A stretch of 64,000 nt of DNA from Thermincola carboxydiphila (lineage in GTDB: Bacteria > Bacillota > Thermincolia > Thermincolales > UBA2595), in contig JAENYP010000003.1 in the NCBI GenBank assembly GCA_016841725.1, positions 62,001 through 126,000 on the forward strand, in the 5' to 3' direction. The translations under genes were made by a program, and so were the position numbers. Under the pieces are notes generated by a model. That model made no database searches. It saw only the letters and a list, made by a program, of their open reading frames with translations, and was not told where the DNA came from. Positions 25,282 through 32,664 of this stretch are shown here, piece after piece; within the stretch, counting starts at the first letter, position 1; each line of letters begins with the position of its first letter.

Positions 25282-25806
25282 ATGTACCTTGGCTGGTTAA
25301 TTGGGGTAACCGTACTGTTAATTGTTATATATTGTTTCACATTTTATACACGGACGGTGGTGATGTGCAAAAAGTCAGGGAACAGTAAAGTTTTTCAAAA
25401 GACAAGTCTGGTATTGATGGTCAGGAATCAGGAAGACATTATCGAAGGCCTGGTGCGTGAAATTTTTGCATACGGCTATCTTATTCCTATTGAAGTTCTG
25501 GTATTTGATTTTGGGTCTTCCGATAAGACCGGACTGATCCTGGAACGGCTGGCAAGGGACTACCCGGGTCTGAGGTTTTTTGCCTGCTGTGGGGAAGAAA
25601 AAGGTATTCCAAAAAAGGTAATGGATTTGTATCAAAGTGATGTTGTTTATTGTTTCGATTTGACGAGTTCGGTAAACTACAGTTTAATTAACAGAACGGT
25701 TGAGTCGATACTGGGTGGTACTAAAATGAGTTTATATAGGACCACGGTCCTATATAAAAATAAGACCCAGGGTCGATGTACAGTTAGTAGAAATGTGTTA
25801 AAATAA
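25282..25806 (+). CDS. Small membrane-anchored glycosyltransferase-2-like protein of unknown function
   Basis: A 174-residue protein with one N-terminal transmembrane helix (about residues 2-22). It is followed by about 125 residues resembling only the nucleotide-sugar-binding first half of a GT2 (GT-A) glycosyltransferase: KTSLVLMVRNQEDIIEGLVR, IEVLVFDFGSSDKTGLILER and YPGLRFFACC. The catalytic second half is absent and the usual DxD is not evident, so it may be a binding or regulatory protein or a degraded enzyme. AGAGGTG supports ATG 25282. It is the only gene between two c-di-GMP riboswitches, so it is probably tied to pilus or exopolysaccharide function. No family is recognised with certainty. 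Confidence 0.6.
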   Translation: MYLGWLIGVTVLLIVIYCFTFYTRTVVMCKKSGNSKVFQKTSLVLMVRNQEDIIEGLVREIFAYGYLIPIEVLVFDFGSSDKTGLILERLARDYPGLRFFACCGEEKGIPKKVMDLYQSDVVYCFDLTSSVNYSLINRTVESILGGTKMSLYRTTVLYKNKTQGRCTVSRNVLK

Positions 25807-25833
25807 AACTGAAAATGATACCTTCAGTGAAAA

Positions 25834-25907
25834 AGGCAAAACCGTTGAAAGACGGCGGCGCAAAGCCATGGGTCTAAGGTGGTAACACTATGATCGCCAG
25901 GCTGCCA
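25834..25907 (+). ncRNA. Cyclic di-GMP-I (GEMM-I) riboswitch, second copy
   Basis: The aptamer reads GGCAAAACC, a GAAA-loop hairpin (CGTTGAAAGACGG), the GCGCAAAGCC signature and GGGTCTAAGG. A second arm and CGCCAGGCTGCC close it. It is clearly related to copy one (25013-25085), most conserved in the central CAAAGC-ATGGGTCTAAGGT block. A terminator follows and then the Flp pilin gene, so it probably sets pilin synthesis by c-di-GMP. It begins only 28 bases after the preceding stop codon, and no strong separate promoter was found. Confidence 0.88.
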
Positions 25908-25929
25908 AAGGGGGGAGTGTATAAAAAGC

Positions 25930-25967
25930 AACCCTTCTCTACAGGCAGTGTGGAGAAGGGTTTTATG
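25930..25967 (+). terminator. Expression-platform terminator of riboswitch 2
   Basis: AACCCTTCTC (25930-25939) pairs perfectly with GAGAAGGGTT (25953-25962), followed by TTTATGTTTT. Confidence 0.82.
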
Positions 25968-26020
25968 TTTTGGTAAAAACTAGGACGGAATAAATCAAAA
26001 AAATTGAAGGAGGTAATATT

Positions 26021-26209
26021 ATGTTATCAATGGTAAAAAGACTGTGGAGTGAAGAAAGAGGACAAGGCATGACCGAGTACGGCCTGATTTTGGCGCTGCT
26101 GGTTATCGGGGTAATCGCTGTAATGGCCACTCTCGGCCCGAAAATTGCCCAAAAGTTTACAGATGTTCAAACTGAACTTGATAAGGCTCCTACTCCTACT
26201 ACTCCCTAA
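26021..26209 (+). CDS. Flp/Fap-type type IVb pilin
   Basis: A 62-residue prepilin, the major subunit of a Tad/Flp pilus. A short basic leader is followed by the prepilin motif ERGQGMTEYGLILALLVIGV. Cleavage after Gly in RG/QGMTEY puts the conserved Glu-Tyr at positions 5-6 of the mature pilin, as in other Flp proteins. The hydrophobic assembly helix follows, then a short tail ending in a Pro/Thr repeat. GGAGG precedes ATG 26021. It lies directly downstream of a c-di-GMP riboswitch and ahead of the prepilin peptidase and assembly genes. Confidence 0.92.
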   Translation: MLSMVKRLWSEERGQGMTEYGLILALLVIGVIAVMATLGPKIAQKFTDVQTELDKAPTPTTP

Positions 26210-26227
26210 TCAGAAAAACAGAATAAG

Positions 26228-26255
26228 TCAGGCGGTGGTGCAACCCACCGCCTGA
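26228..26255 (+). other. Strong hairpin after the pilin gene
   Basis: TCAGGCGGTGG (26228-26238) pairs perfectly with CCACCGCCTGA (26245-26255). There is no T tail, so it is more likely an mRNA-stabilising or partial attenuation structure than a full terminator. Confidence 0.6.
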
Positions 26256-26276
26256 TACATCTGGATAAGATGACAG

Positions 26277-26310
26277 ACCCTACTTAATTAACAAAGTAGG
26301 GTTCGTTTAT
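26277..26310 (+). terminator. Second hairpin before the peptidase gene, possible attenuator
   Basis: ACCCTACTT (26277-26285) pairs with AAGTAGGGT (26294-26302), followed by a weak T-rich tail. With the hairpin at 26228 it could keep pilin transcript above that of the assembly genes. Confidence 0.45.
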
Positions 26311-26326
26311 AAAAAGGGTGAATTTG

Positions 26327-26857
26327 ATGAACGGCGTAATTTCATATTTAATAGATATTGTCGTAGCTGTTATCGTAATTGTTTCTGTATATACCGATGT
26401 CAAGGAACGGAAAATTCTAAACATCGTGGTCCTTCCGGCCATGCTTGCAGGACTGGCCCTGAACACAATCAGCGCCGGACTTGAGGGGCTGTTATTCAGC
26501 CTCAAGGGTCTGGGAACAGGAATCGGATTGCTGTTTATCCTGTTTGCTTTGGGCGGATTTGGCGCCGGTGATGTTAAATTAATCGGGGCGATAGGCTCAT
26601 TAAAAGGAACTGTTTTCGTACTTAAAGCTTTTGCCGCTACGGGAATAGCTGGCGGGATCTTGGCTGTACTGGTTTTAATTAAGCAGAAACGATTGTTTGC
26701 TACTCTTAAACGAATAGGTATCAGCCTGTATTACTTTGTCGGGAGCGTGTTTAAAGTAAATACGCTGAAGAGCCTGGATAAAGCTGAATATGATGAATCC
26801 CTGCCATATGGGGTGGCCATAGGTATCGGAACTGTAGCGGCATATCTTGTGGGGTGA
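26327..26857 (+). CDS. Prepilin peptidase, A24 family (CpaA/TadV-like)
   Basis: A 176-residue membrane aspartic protease that cleaves the Flp prepilin and the TadE/G pseudopilin-like leaders. It has about five hydrophobic segments, the first catalytic Asp in YTDVKERKILN and the second in the GxGD motif FGAGDVKLIGAIG. AAGGGTG at 26314-26320 supports ATG 26327; GTG 26318 is also in frame. It is the minimal A24 form without the N-terminal methyltransferase domain. It follows the pilin after two hairpins and is directly adjacent to the TadE-like gene. Confidence 0.9.
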   Translation: MNGVISYLIDIVVAVIVIVSVYTDVKERKILNIVVLPAMLAGLALNTISAGLEGLLFSLKGLGTGIGLLFILFALGGFGAGDVKLIGAIGSLKGTVFVLKAFAATGIAGGILAVLVLIKQKRLFATLKRIGISLYYFVGSVFKVNTLKSLDKAEYDESLPYGVAIGIGTVAAYLVG

Positions 26858-26862
26858 TTAAA

Positions 26863-27267
26863 ATGTTATGGTTGCATGATTTCCGCAAAACACAGCATGG
26901 ACAGGCTGTGGTGGAAATGGCCCTGGTACTCCCCATACTGATTATGTTGGTTTTCGGCATTGTTGAGTTTGGACGGATTCTGAATACCTATATGACAGTG
27001 ACAAACATATCCCGGGAGGGGGCCAGGGAAGGTGCGGTCGGCGGAACAGATGCCGAAATTATTGACGCGGTAGAAATGGGTGCAAGTCTTGATGCTGCTC
27101 TGCTAAATATAGAGATTGACCCGATATCTGCCGGCACGAGGTCCAGAGGATCATCGGTCACGGTTGTTGTTTCTTATGATGTTGATATCATTGCCCCCAT
27201 AATCGGGAATTTAATCGGGGACCCGTATACTGTCAGAGCGCAGACCACGATGCGGGTAGAGGGGTGA
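26863..27267 (+). CDS. TadE-like pseudopilin
   Basis: A 134-residue minor pilin-like protein with the TadE signature GQAVVEMALVLPILIMLVFG followed by IVEFGRILNTYM, a single N-terminal transmembrane helix and an extracellular beta-rich tail. TadE-type proteins are processed by the prepilin peptidase and are thought to join the pilus base or tip. ATG 26863 follows GGGGTGA, which overlaps the peptidase stop codon; GTG 26854 is an alternative start. Confidence 0.88.
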   Translation: MLWLHDFRKTQHGQAVVEMALVLPILIMLVFGIVEFGRILNTYMTVTNISREGAREGAVGGTDAEIIDAVEMGASLDAALLNIEIDPISAGTRSRGSSVTVVVSYDVDIIAPIIGNLIGDPYTVRAQTTMRVEG

Positions 27268-27276
27268 TGTAACCTC

Positions 27277-28194
27277 ATGAATTTAATAAAAAGAACACTG
27301 GCAGATCAGAGTGGCAATGCTGCGGTCATTGTAACTATAGCCTTTGTAGTTCTGTTGGGTTTTGTAGCTTTGGCTGTTGACGGGGGCCTCCTTTATGTGG
27401 AATACACGCGTATTTCACGGGCGGCAGATGCCGCGGCCCTTGCTGGGGCCCAAGAGCTGCCGGATAATCTTAAGGCACAGGCCAGAGCTGTGGAATATCT
27501 CCAGAAAAATGATGTTGATACTGCTGTACCCGGCAGTCTTACAATTTCCTTTGCCCCTGATAACAGAGAAATTACGGTCGAAATCAGGAAAAGTGTCCAG
27601 CTTTATTTTGCCAGGGTATTGGGGTTTAATGCGTCCGATGTCAGCGGCAGGGCTGTTGCCAGGATTTCTCCCGTTTCCAGAGTCAGCGGCTTACTTCCCC
27701 TGGGTATTGATGAAAGCCTGCTTCCCCTGAGCGCCGGACACCAGTATATTATTAAAGTTGGTGCTCCCAACACAGGGTGGACCGGAATCATTGAATATCC
27801 GGGGCAGTCAGGGAAAGATGATTATAAAGAAGCTGCTGCCAATGGCTATGACGGCATTGTTGGTATTGGTGAAACTCAGGGGAAGGCTCCCGGAAATGCC
27901 ACCGGACCGACCATAGAGGGTATTCTGGAACGAATTAACGGGATTAATGAGACCTGGGTAGATTATAGCCCTGATAGTCCCCGTGTGGTACTTATCCCTG
28001 TTTACCGGAATCTTGGGGATCTTCCTACTGATGGGCTTGAAATTGTAGGTTTTGTAAGTGTTTTTCTGGAAAAGGTTGTTGGCCACGGGCTGGAGAATGA
28101 GGTATACGTCAGGTATGTAAATCATACCATATCAGCGGAAACAGATGACACCATCACAGATTCTTACCTGAACAGTGTTAAGTTGATTGAGTAG
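27277..28194 (+). CDS. TadG-like pilus protein, first paralogue
   Basis: A 305-residue protein with the Tad N-terminal module: DQSGNAAVIVTIAFVVLLGF, then ALAVDGGLLYVEYTRISRAA and DAAALAGAQELP. The rest is a long extracytoplasmic region that includes WVDYSPDSPRVVLIPVYRN and ends ISAETDDTITDSYLNSVKL. The protein is anchored by one N-terminal helix. It is homologous over nearly its whole length to the next gene, so the pair arose by tandem duplication. The function in the pilus is unknown; full TadG proteins often carry a VWA domain, which is not evident here. Confidence 0.82.
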   Translation: MNLIKRTLADQSGNAAVIVTIAFVVLLGFVALAVDGGLLYVEYTRISRAADAAALAGAQELPDNLKAQARAVEYLQKNDVDTAVPGSLTISFAPDNREITVEIRKSVQLYFARVLGFNASDVSGRAVARISPVSRVSGLLPLGIDESLLPLSAGHQYIIKVGAPNTGWTGIIEYPGQSGKDDYKEAAANGYDGIVGIGETQGKAPGNATGPTIEGILERINGINETWVDYSPDSPRVVLIPVYRNLGDLPTDGLEIVGFVSVFLEKVVGHGLENEVYVRYVNHTISAETDDTITDSYLNSVKLIE

Positions 28195-28226
28195 CAGAAT
28201 GTGGGTTCCGCAGCGATTTTAGAAAA

Positions 28227-28277
28227 CCTCTTTTGTTTGGGGCCTTCATCAGCCAAATGTGGTGAGTCGAAAAGAGG
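28227..28277 (+). promoter_or_regulatory. Possible ribosome-binding-site-sequestering hairpin
   Basis: CCTCTTTT (28227-28234) is complementary to AAAAGAGG (28270-28277), the ribosome binding site of the second TadG-like gene. It could tune the ratio of the two paralogues. Confidence 0.35.
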
Positions 28278-28285
28278 TGTTTTAA

Positions 28286-29239
28286 ATGTATGAGTTCTTC
28301 AGAAAATCCATCAATAATGAAGACGGGCAGGTTGCGGTTATCATCGCAGCCGCGTTTACCGTGCTGCTGGGATTTACCGCTTTGGCTGTGGATGCGGGAG
28401 TAATGTACGTAGAGCATACCCGCCTCGTCAGGGCCGCAGATGCTGCTGCCCTGGCGGGGGCTCAGGAATTGCCGGGTAATCCCGGAAGGGCCGCAGAACT
28501 GGCGGAGGAATATGCAGAAATGAATGGGGTTGACCCGGAACAGGTTATTGTGGATATAAGTGGTAACAACAGGCAGATACAGGTGTCTATAGATAAAACT
28601 ATTGAACTGGTGTTTGCCAGGGTTTTTGGGTATGATGCCTCTGATGTCAGCGCCTCTGTAACAGCACAGGTATCTCCGGTAAAAAGCCTTAACGGGGCGG
28701 TCCCTTTTTCTATAAAGAATCAGACATTTTACTATGGTGAGCCTTATGTTTTAAAGGAGGGCGCCAGCGGTTCCGATTCTGACGGGTCCAGGTGGTGTGG
28801 TTGGTTTGGCGCCCTGGATTTTACCGGGGGCGGAGGCGGCGCCAACGAATATGAAGATATGATTATAGAAGGTTTTTCGGAAAAAATTTCCATAGGGGAT
28901 ATTATTGATATTGAACCGGGAAATATGGCCGGGCCGACTGCTGACGGTGTTCAGGAACGCATCGAAAGCTGTAATCATATCCCTTCGTGTACATGGGATA
29001 ACCATGCACCTGAATGTCCCAGGGTCATTTATGTGCCCATCGTGGAAGAGTATGACGGGAGTGGTGGCAACAGAAGGGTTGAGGTAGTGGGTTTTGCCGC
29101 CTTTTTCCTGGAAGGACTGGAAAACCACCAGGGCAATAACGGTGATGTGGTGGGCCGATTCGTTTTTGAGACAGTATCTGCAGAGACTGACGATTCTCTT
29201 GTTGGATTTGGGTTAACAAGTGTAAAGCTGCTGGAATAA
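28286..29239 (+). CDS. TadG-like pilus protein, second paralogue
   Basis: A 317-residue paralogue of the preceding protein. It has the same N-terminal module (EDGQVAVIIAAAFTVLLGFT, ALAVDAGVMYVEHTRLVRAA, DAAALAGAQELPGNPG) and the same C-terminal signature ETVSAETDDSLVGFGLTSVK. It differs by a Gly-rich insertion (FTGGGGGANEYEDMI) and by cysteines (RWCGWFG, ESCNHIPSCTWDNHAPECPR) that could form disulfides outside the cell. The first paralogue lacks these cysteines, so the duplicates have probably taken different structural roles. ATG 28286 follows AAGAGGTG. Confidence 0.82.
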   Translation: MYEFFRKSINNEDGQVAVIIAAAFTVLLGFTALAVDAGVMYVEHTRLVRAADAAALAGAQELPGNPGRAAELAEEYAEMNGVDPEQVIVDISGNNRQIQVSIDKTIELVFARVFGYDASDVSASVTAQVSPVKSLNGAVPFSIKNQTFYYGEPYVLKEGASGSDSDGSRWCGWFGALDFTGGGGGANEYEDMIIEGFSEKISIGDIIDIEPGNMAGPTADGVQERIESCNHIPSCTWDNHAPECPRVIYVPIVEEYDGSGGNRRVEVVGFAAFFLEGLENHQGNNGDVVGRFVFETVSAETDDSLVGFGLTSVKLLE

Positions 29240-29272
29240 CACTTTTCATTACAGTGGAAGGAAGGGAAAGGA

Positions 29273-30019
29273 ATGTCCAATAAAAAAGTCTTACTGCTGG
29301 CGCTCATTTGCGGCCTTCTGACCGCAGTTGCACTGAATTTCTACCTGAAGTCGGTTCAGGAAGCAGCTACCAATATAAAAACCAGAGCTGTGGCAGTGGC
29401 TACTGTCAGGATTCCGGAAAGGACCCTGATAACTGCTAACATGGTTACCGTGAAAGACATTCCGGTAGAATATGTCAACAGCTATGCAGTTACTGACCTG
29501 TCCCAGATTGTGGGGTCAACGGCGCGGGCTGAAATTGAAACCGAAGAACAGATATTACAGACTAAAATTGTCAAGAGGGATAGCAATCAACAATCACTGG
29601 CTTATTCGGTCCCTCTTGGGATGAGGGCAATAGCCATTAAAGTAGATGAACAGACAGGTGTTGGCGGGCTTCTTAAACACGGAGACCGTGTCGATGTCCT
29701 GGGGACGGTGGAGATTGAGATTTTTAGCACAGACCCTAATATTAATACCGTTAGAGAAACAAAGACACATGTTATCTTGCAAAATGTTGAAGTACTGGCT
29801 GTTGGCAAAAACATCGGACAACCGGTGATTGTTGATGGGGAGCAAAAAGAAGTTAAACAGGAACCTGCCAAAACTGTGACCTTGTCTGTACCTGCAGAAA
29901 AGACACAGTTATTAGCCCATATTGCTGCCAAGGGTGATCTATACCTTACACTTCGGGCGCCGGCGGATAACAGCATGGAAGAGCGGCCTTCAATGGATGC
30001 ATTGGAGCTTCTCAGGTAA
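29273..30019 (+). CDS. cpaB: Flp pilus assembly protein CpaB
   Basis: A 248-residue protein with an N-terminal membrane anchor (about residues 5-24). A SAF domain follows (VRIPERTLITANMVTVKDIP, EIETEEQILQTKIV), then the RcpC/CpaB domain with AIAIKVDEQTGVGGLLKHGD and RVDVLGTV. In Gram-negative Tad systems it works with the secretin. No secretin gene is present here, consistent with a monoderm-type Tad machine in which CpaB may act in the wall. AGGGAAAGG precedes ATG 29273. Confidence 0.88.
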   Translation: MSNKKVLLLALICGLLTAVALNFYLKSVQEAATNIKTRAVAVATVRIPERTLITANMVTVKDIPVEYVNSYAVTDLSQIVGSTARAEIETEEQILQTKIVKRDSNQQSLAYSVPLGMRAIAIKVDEQTGVGGLLKHGDRVDVLGTVEIEIFSTDPNINTVRETKTHVILQNVEVLAVGKNIGQPVIVDGEQKEVKQEPAKTVTLSVPAEKTQLLAHIAAKGDLYLTLRAPADNSMEERPSMDALELLR

Positions 30020-30038
30020 CAGGAGGTGAAACGGTAAA

Positions 30039-31253
30039 ATGGCAATTAAAATACTGATAGTTGATGATGTCACAGAGACCAGGGAAAACATCAAGCGCCT
30101 GCTGTATTTTGAAAAGGATATGATGATTGTCGGTGAGGCCGCTGACGGAGAGGAAGCTGTCAGGCAGACGGTAAAGCTCAACCCTGATATCCTGCTAATG
30201 GATATCAATATGCCGTTAAAAGATGGAATTACGGCAACAGAGGAAATTTCACTTAAGCATCCCAAAGCGGCAATTATAATTATGTCTGTCCAGGGTGAGC
30301 AGGAGTACCTGAAAAAAGCCATGGTGGCGGGAGCCCGTGAATACATGGTAAAGCCTTTCAGTACTGATGAACTGGTAAATACTATCAGAAAGGTTTATGA
30401 ACTGGAACAGAAACGCCGAATCCAATTAAGTGAGCCGTCCATCGTCCGGGAAATGCAGCGGGACCCGCAGATAATTACCGTTTTCTCTACCAAGGGCGGG
30501 GTCGGCAGAACTACCGTAGCCACCAATTTGGCGATAAGTCTGGCTGAGGAGACCCGAAAAAGAGTGGTCGTAATTGACCTGGACCTGCAGTTTGGGGATG
30601 TGGCTATAATGCTGAATGTAGTCCCCAAAAGGACCATTACCGAATTGATTCAGGACATCGGGCAGATGGATGCAGAGCTCATGGAAAGTTATCTGGTTAC
30701 ACATCCGACTGGGGTAAAGGTGCTTCCTTGTCCCACCAGGCCTGAGTATTCAGAACTGATTACGGGAAGCCATGTCGAAAAAATTCTGGGTATTCTGAAA
30801 CAAACCTATGACTATGTGGTCATAGATACCCCGTCCTTTTTTCATGAGACAACCCTGAGCGCTCTGGACCTCTGCCACCAGATATTACTGCTGATTTCCC
30901 TTGACCTGCCAACAATAAAGAATGTGAAGCTGGGTCTGGAGGTACTTGATTCCTTGCACCTGAAGGGAAAAGTCAAGCTTATTCTGAACCGGTCCTCACA
31001 AGACATCGGCATAAAATGTGAAGATATGGAAGAAAGCATCGGGCTCAAAGTTGTAGCACATGTCCCCAGTGATGGCAGGACTGTCATCGGGTCTGTCAAC
31101 AAGGGGAACCCCTTTGTTATTTCCAGTCCTCATACCAAAATTACTGAGAGTATTAGGGAATTGACCCATTTGGTGATGCAGGATGAGGTTAAGCCGCAGA
31201 AGACTGTTTTCGGTGAGAAGAAGAAAGGCCTTTTGGTAAAGTTGTTTGGGTGA
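30039..31253 (+). CDS. CpaE/TadZ-like protein: receiver domain fused to MinD-type ATPase
   Basis: A 404-residue localisation factor for the Tad pilus. Residues 1-120 are a receiver domain with an apparently complete phosphorylation site (VDDVTETREN, phosphoacceptor Asp in ILLMDINMPLKDG, Lys in YMVKPFSTDE). Residues about 140-385 are a ParA/MinD ATPase with a deviant Walker A FSTKGGVGRTTVATNLA and VVIDLDLQFGD. TadZ receivers are often degenerate, whereas this one looks able to be phosphorylated. That offers a link to a kinase such as the DegS-like protein at 23027, though the link is only inferred. Confidence 0.9.
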   Translation: MAIKILIVDDVTETRENIKRLLYFEKDMMIVGEAADGEEAVRQTVKLNPDILLMDINMPLKDGITATEEISLKHPKAAIIIMSVQGEQEYLKKAMVAGAREYMVKPFSTDELVNTIRKVYELEQKRRIQLSEPSIVREMQRDPQIITVFSTKGGVGRTTVATNLAISLAEETRKRVVVIDLDLQFGDVAIMLNVVPKRTITELIQDIGQMDAELMESYLVTHPTGVKVLPCPTRPEYSELITGSHVEKILGILKQTYDYVVIDTPSFFHETTLSALDLCHQILLLISLDLPTIKNVKLGLEVLDSLHLKGKVKLILNRSSQDIGIKCEDMEESIGLKVVAHVPSDGRTVIGSVNKGNPFVISSPHTKITESIRELTHLVMQDEVKPQKTVFGEKKKGLLVKLFG

Positions 31254-31266
31254 GAGGTGTTAGAGG

Positions 31267-32640
31267 ATGTCATTATTAAAAAGACTGGAAAAAGAGAAAA
31301 CCGCCCATTCTGAGAAGACAGATGCAGTTGAAGCGGCAAAGACTGTTGTGATTAAGCAGGACCCCTTCAGAGACCTTAAAATTCAAATCCATAAAAAGGT
31401 TATTGAGGAACTGGATGCTGAGACAATGCATGCTGATGATAAAGATGATGATGATGTGGAAAAAATCAGGGAAACAATTGATGTTATTGTAAATAAGATG
31501 CTTGACCAGGAGGCCGGTTATATTCCCCGGACAGACAGGTCAAGGATTATCTCAGAGATAGTTGACGAAGTAATCGGACTGGGCCCGATAACTCCGCTGC
31601 TTAATGATCCGACTGTATCTGAGGTAATGGTTAACCATCCACAGCAGGTATATGTTGAGCGTAACGGGAAGCTGACTCTCACAGAGGTCACTTTCAGGGA
31701 TAATGAACACGTTATGCACATTATTGAAAAGATTGTTGCTCCCATAGGCAGGCGGGTGGATGAAAGTTCTCCTATGGTTGATGCGCGTCTGCCGGACGGG
31801 TCAAGGGTTAATGCAATAATTCCGCCCCTTTCACTGAAAGGGCCAAGTATAACCATCAGGAAGTTTTCTAAAGATCCGCTGAAAATCGAAGACCTGATCA
31901 GGTTCGGGTCTCTGACTCCTGAGATGGCTAAATTCCTGGAGGTATGTGTTAAGGGCAGGCTGAATGTAGTGGTATCGGGAGGTACCGGTTCAGGGAAGAC
32001 AACTACACTTAACGTATTATCTTCCTTCATTCCCAATGATGAGCGAATCGTTACCTGTGAGGATGCTGCTGAAATTCAGCTCAGGCAGGAGCATGTCATC
32101 ACTCTGGAAAGCCGTCCGCCAAATATAGAAGGCAAGGGCGCCGTGACCATCAGGGATCTGGTTAAGAACTGTCTGAGGATGAGGCCGGACAGGATAGTTG
32201 TCGGAGAGGTCCGGAGCGGTGAAGCCCTTGATATGCTGCAGGCTATGAACACCGGCCATGACGGTTCCCTGACCACCGGCCATGCCAACTCGCCAAGGGA
32301 TATGTTGGCAAGGCTGGAGACCATGGTCCTGATGGCGGGCATGGACCTTCCTGTTAGAGCCATCAGGGAACAGATGGCGTCTGCCGTTGATATGATTGTC
32401 CAGCAGAGCCGGTTAAAGGACGGGTCCAGGAAGATTACGCATATTACCGAAGTCCTGGGACTTGAAGGAGATACGGTAGTTCTTCAGGATATCTTTATCT
32501 TTGATCAAAAAGGCGTGGACGATAATGGGAAAATAGTCGGGCAATTTAAACCTACAGGCATCAGGCCTAAGTTCCTGAGCAAACTTGAGGCCTCGGGAGT
32601 CAGAGTGCCTGATGATATTTTTGCGGCGCCTGTGTTTTAA
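31267..32640 (+). CDS. cpaF: Tad pilus secretion ATPase (CpaF/TadA family)
   Basis: A 457-residue hexameric ATPase that powers pilus extension and possibly retraction. An N-terminal helical region (about 1-100) precedes the CpaF core with VMVNHPQQVYVERNGKL, SGGTGSGKTTTLN (Walker A), the Asp box DERIVTCEDAAEIQ, MRPDRIVVGEVRSGEALDML (Walker B) and the His box TGHDGSLTTGHANS. ATG 31267 follows a GAGGTG-type site. It is flanked by cpaE and the two membrane platform genes, the standard Tad order. Confidence 0.94.
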   Translation: MSLLKRLEKEKTAHSEKTDAVEAAKTVVIKQDPFRDLKIQIHKKVIEELDAETMHADDKDDDDVEKIRETIDVIVNKMLDQEAGYIPRTDRSRIISEIVDEVIGLGPITPLLNDPTVSEVMVNHPQQVYVERNGKLTLTEVTFRDNEHVMHIIEKIVAPIGRRVDESSPMVDARLPDGSRVNAIIPPLSLKGPSITIRKFSKDPLKIEDLIRFGSLTPEMAKFLEVCVKGRLNVVVSGGTGSGKTTTLNVLSSFIPNDERIVTCEDAAEIQLRQEHVITLESRPPNIEGKGAVTIRDLVKNCLRMRPDRIVVGEVRSGEALDMLQAMNTGHDGSLTTGHANSPRDMLARLETMVLMAGMDLPVRAIREQMASAVDMIVQQSRLKDGSRKITHITEVLGLEGDTVVLQDIFIFDQKGVDDNGKIVGQFKPTGIRPKFLSKLEASGVRVPDDIFAAPVF

Positions 32641-32664
32641 TTGCACGTACAGGAGGGGAAAATA

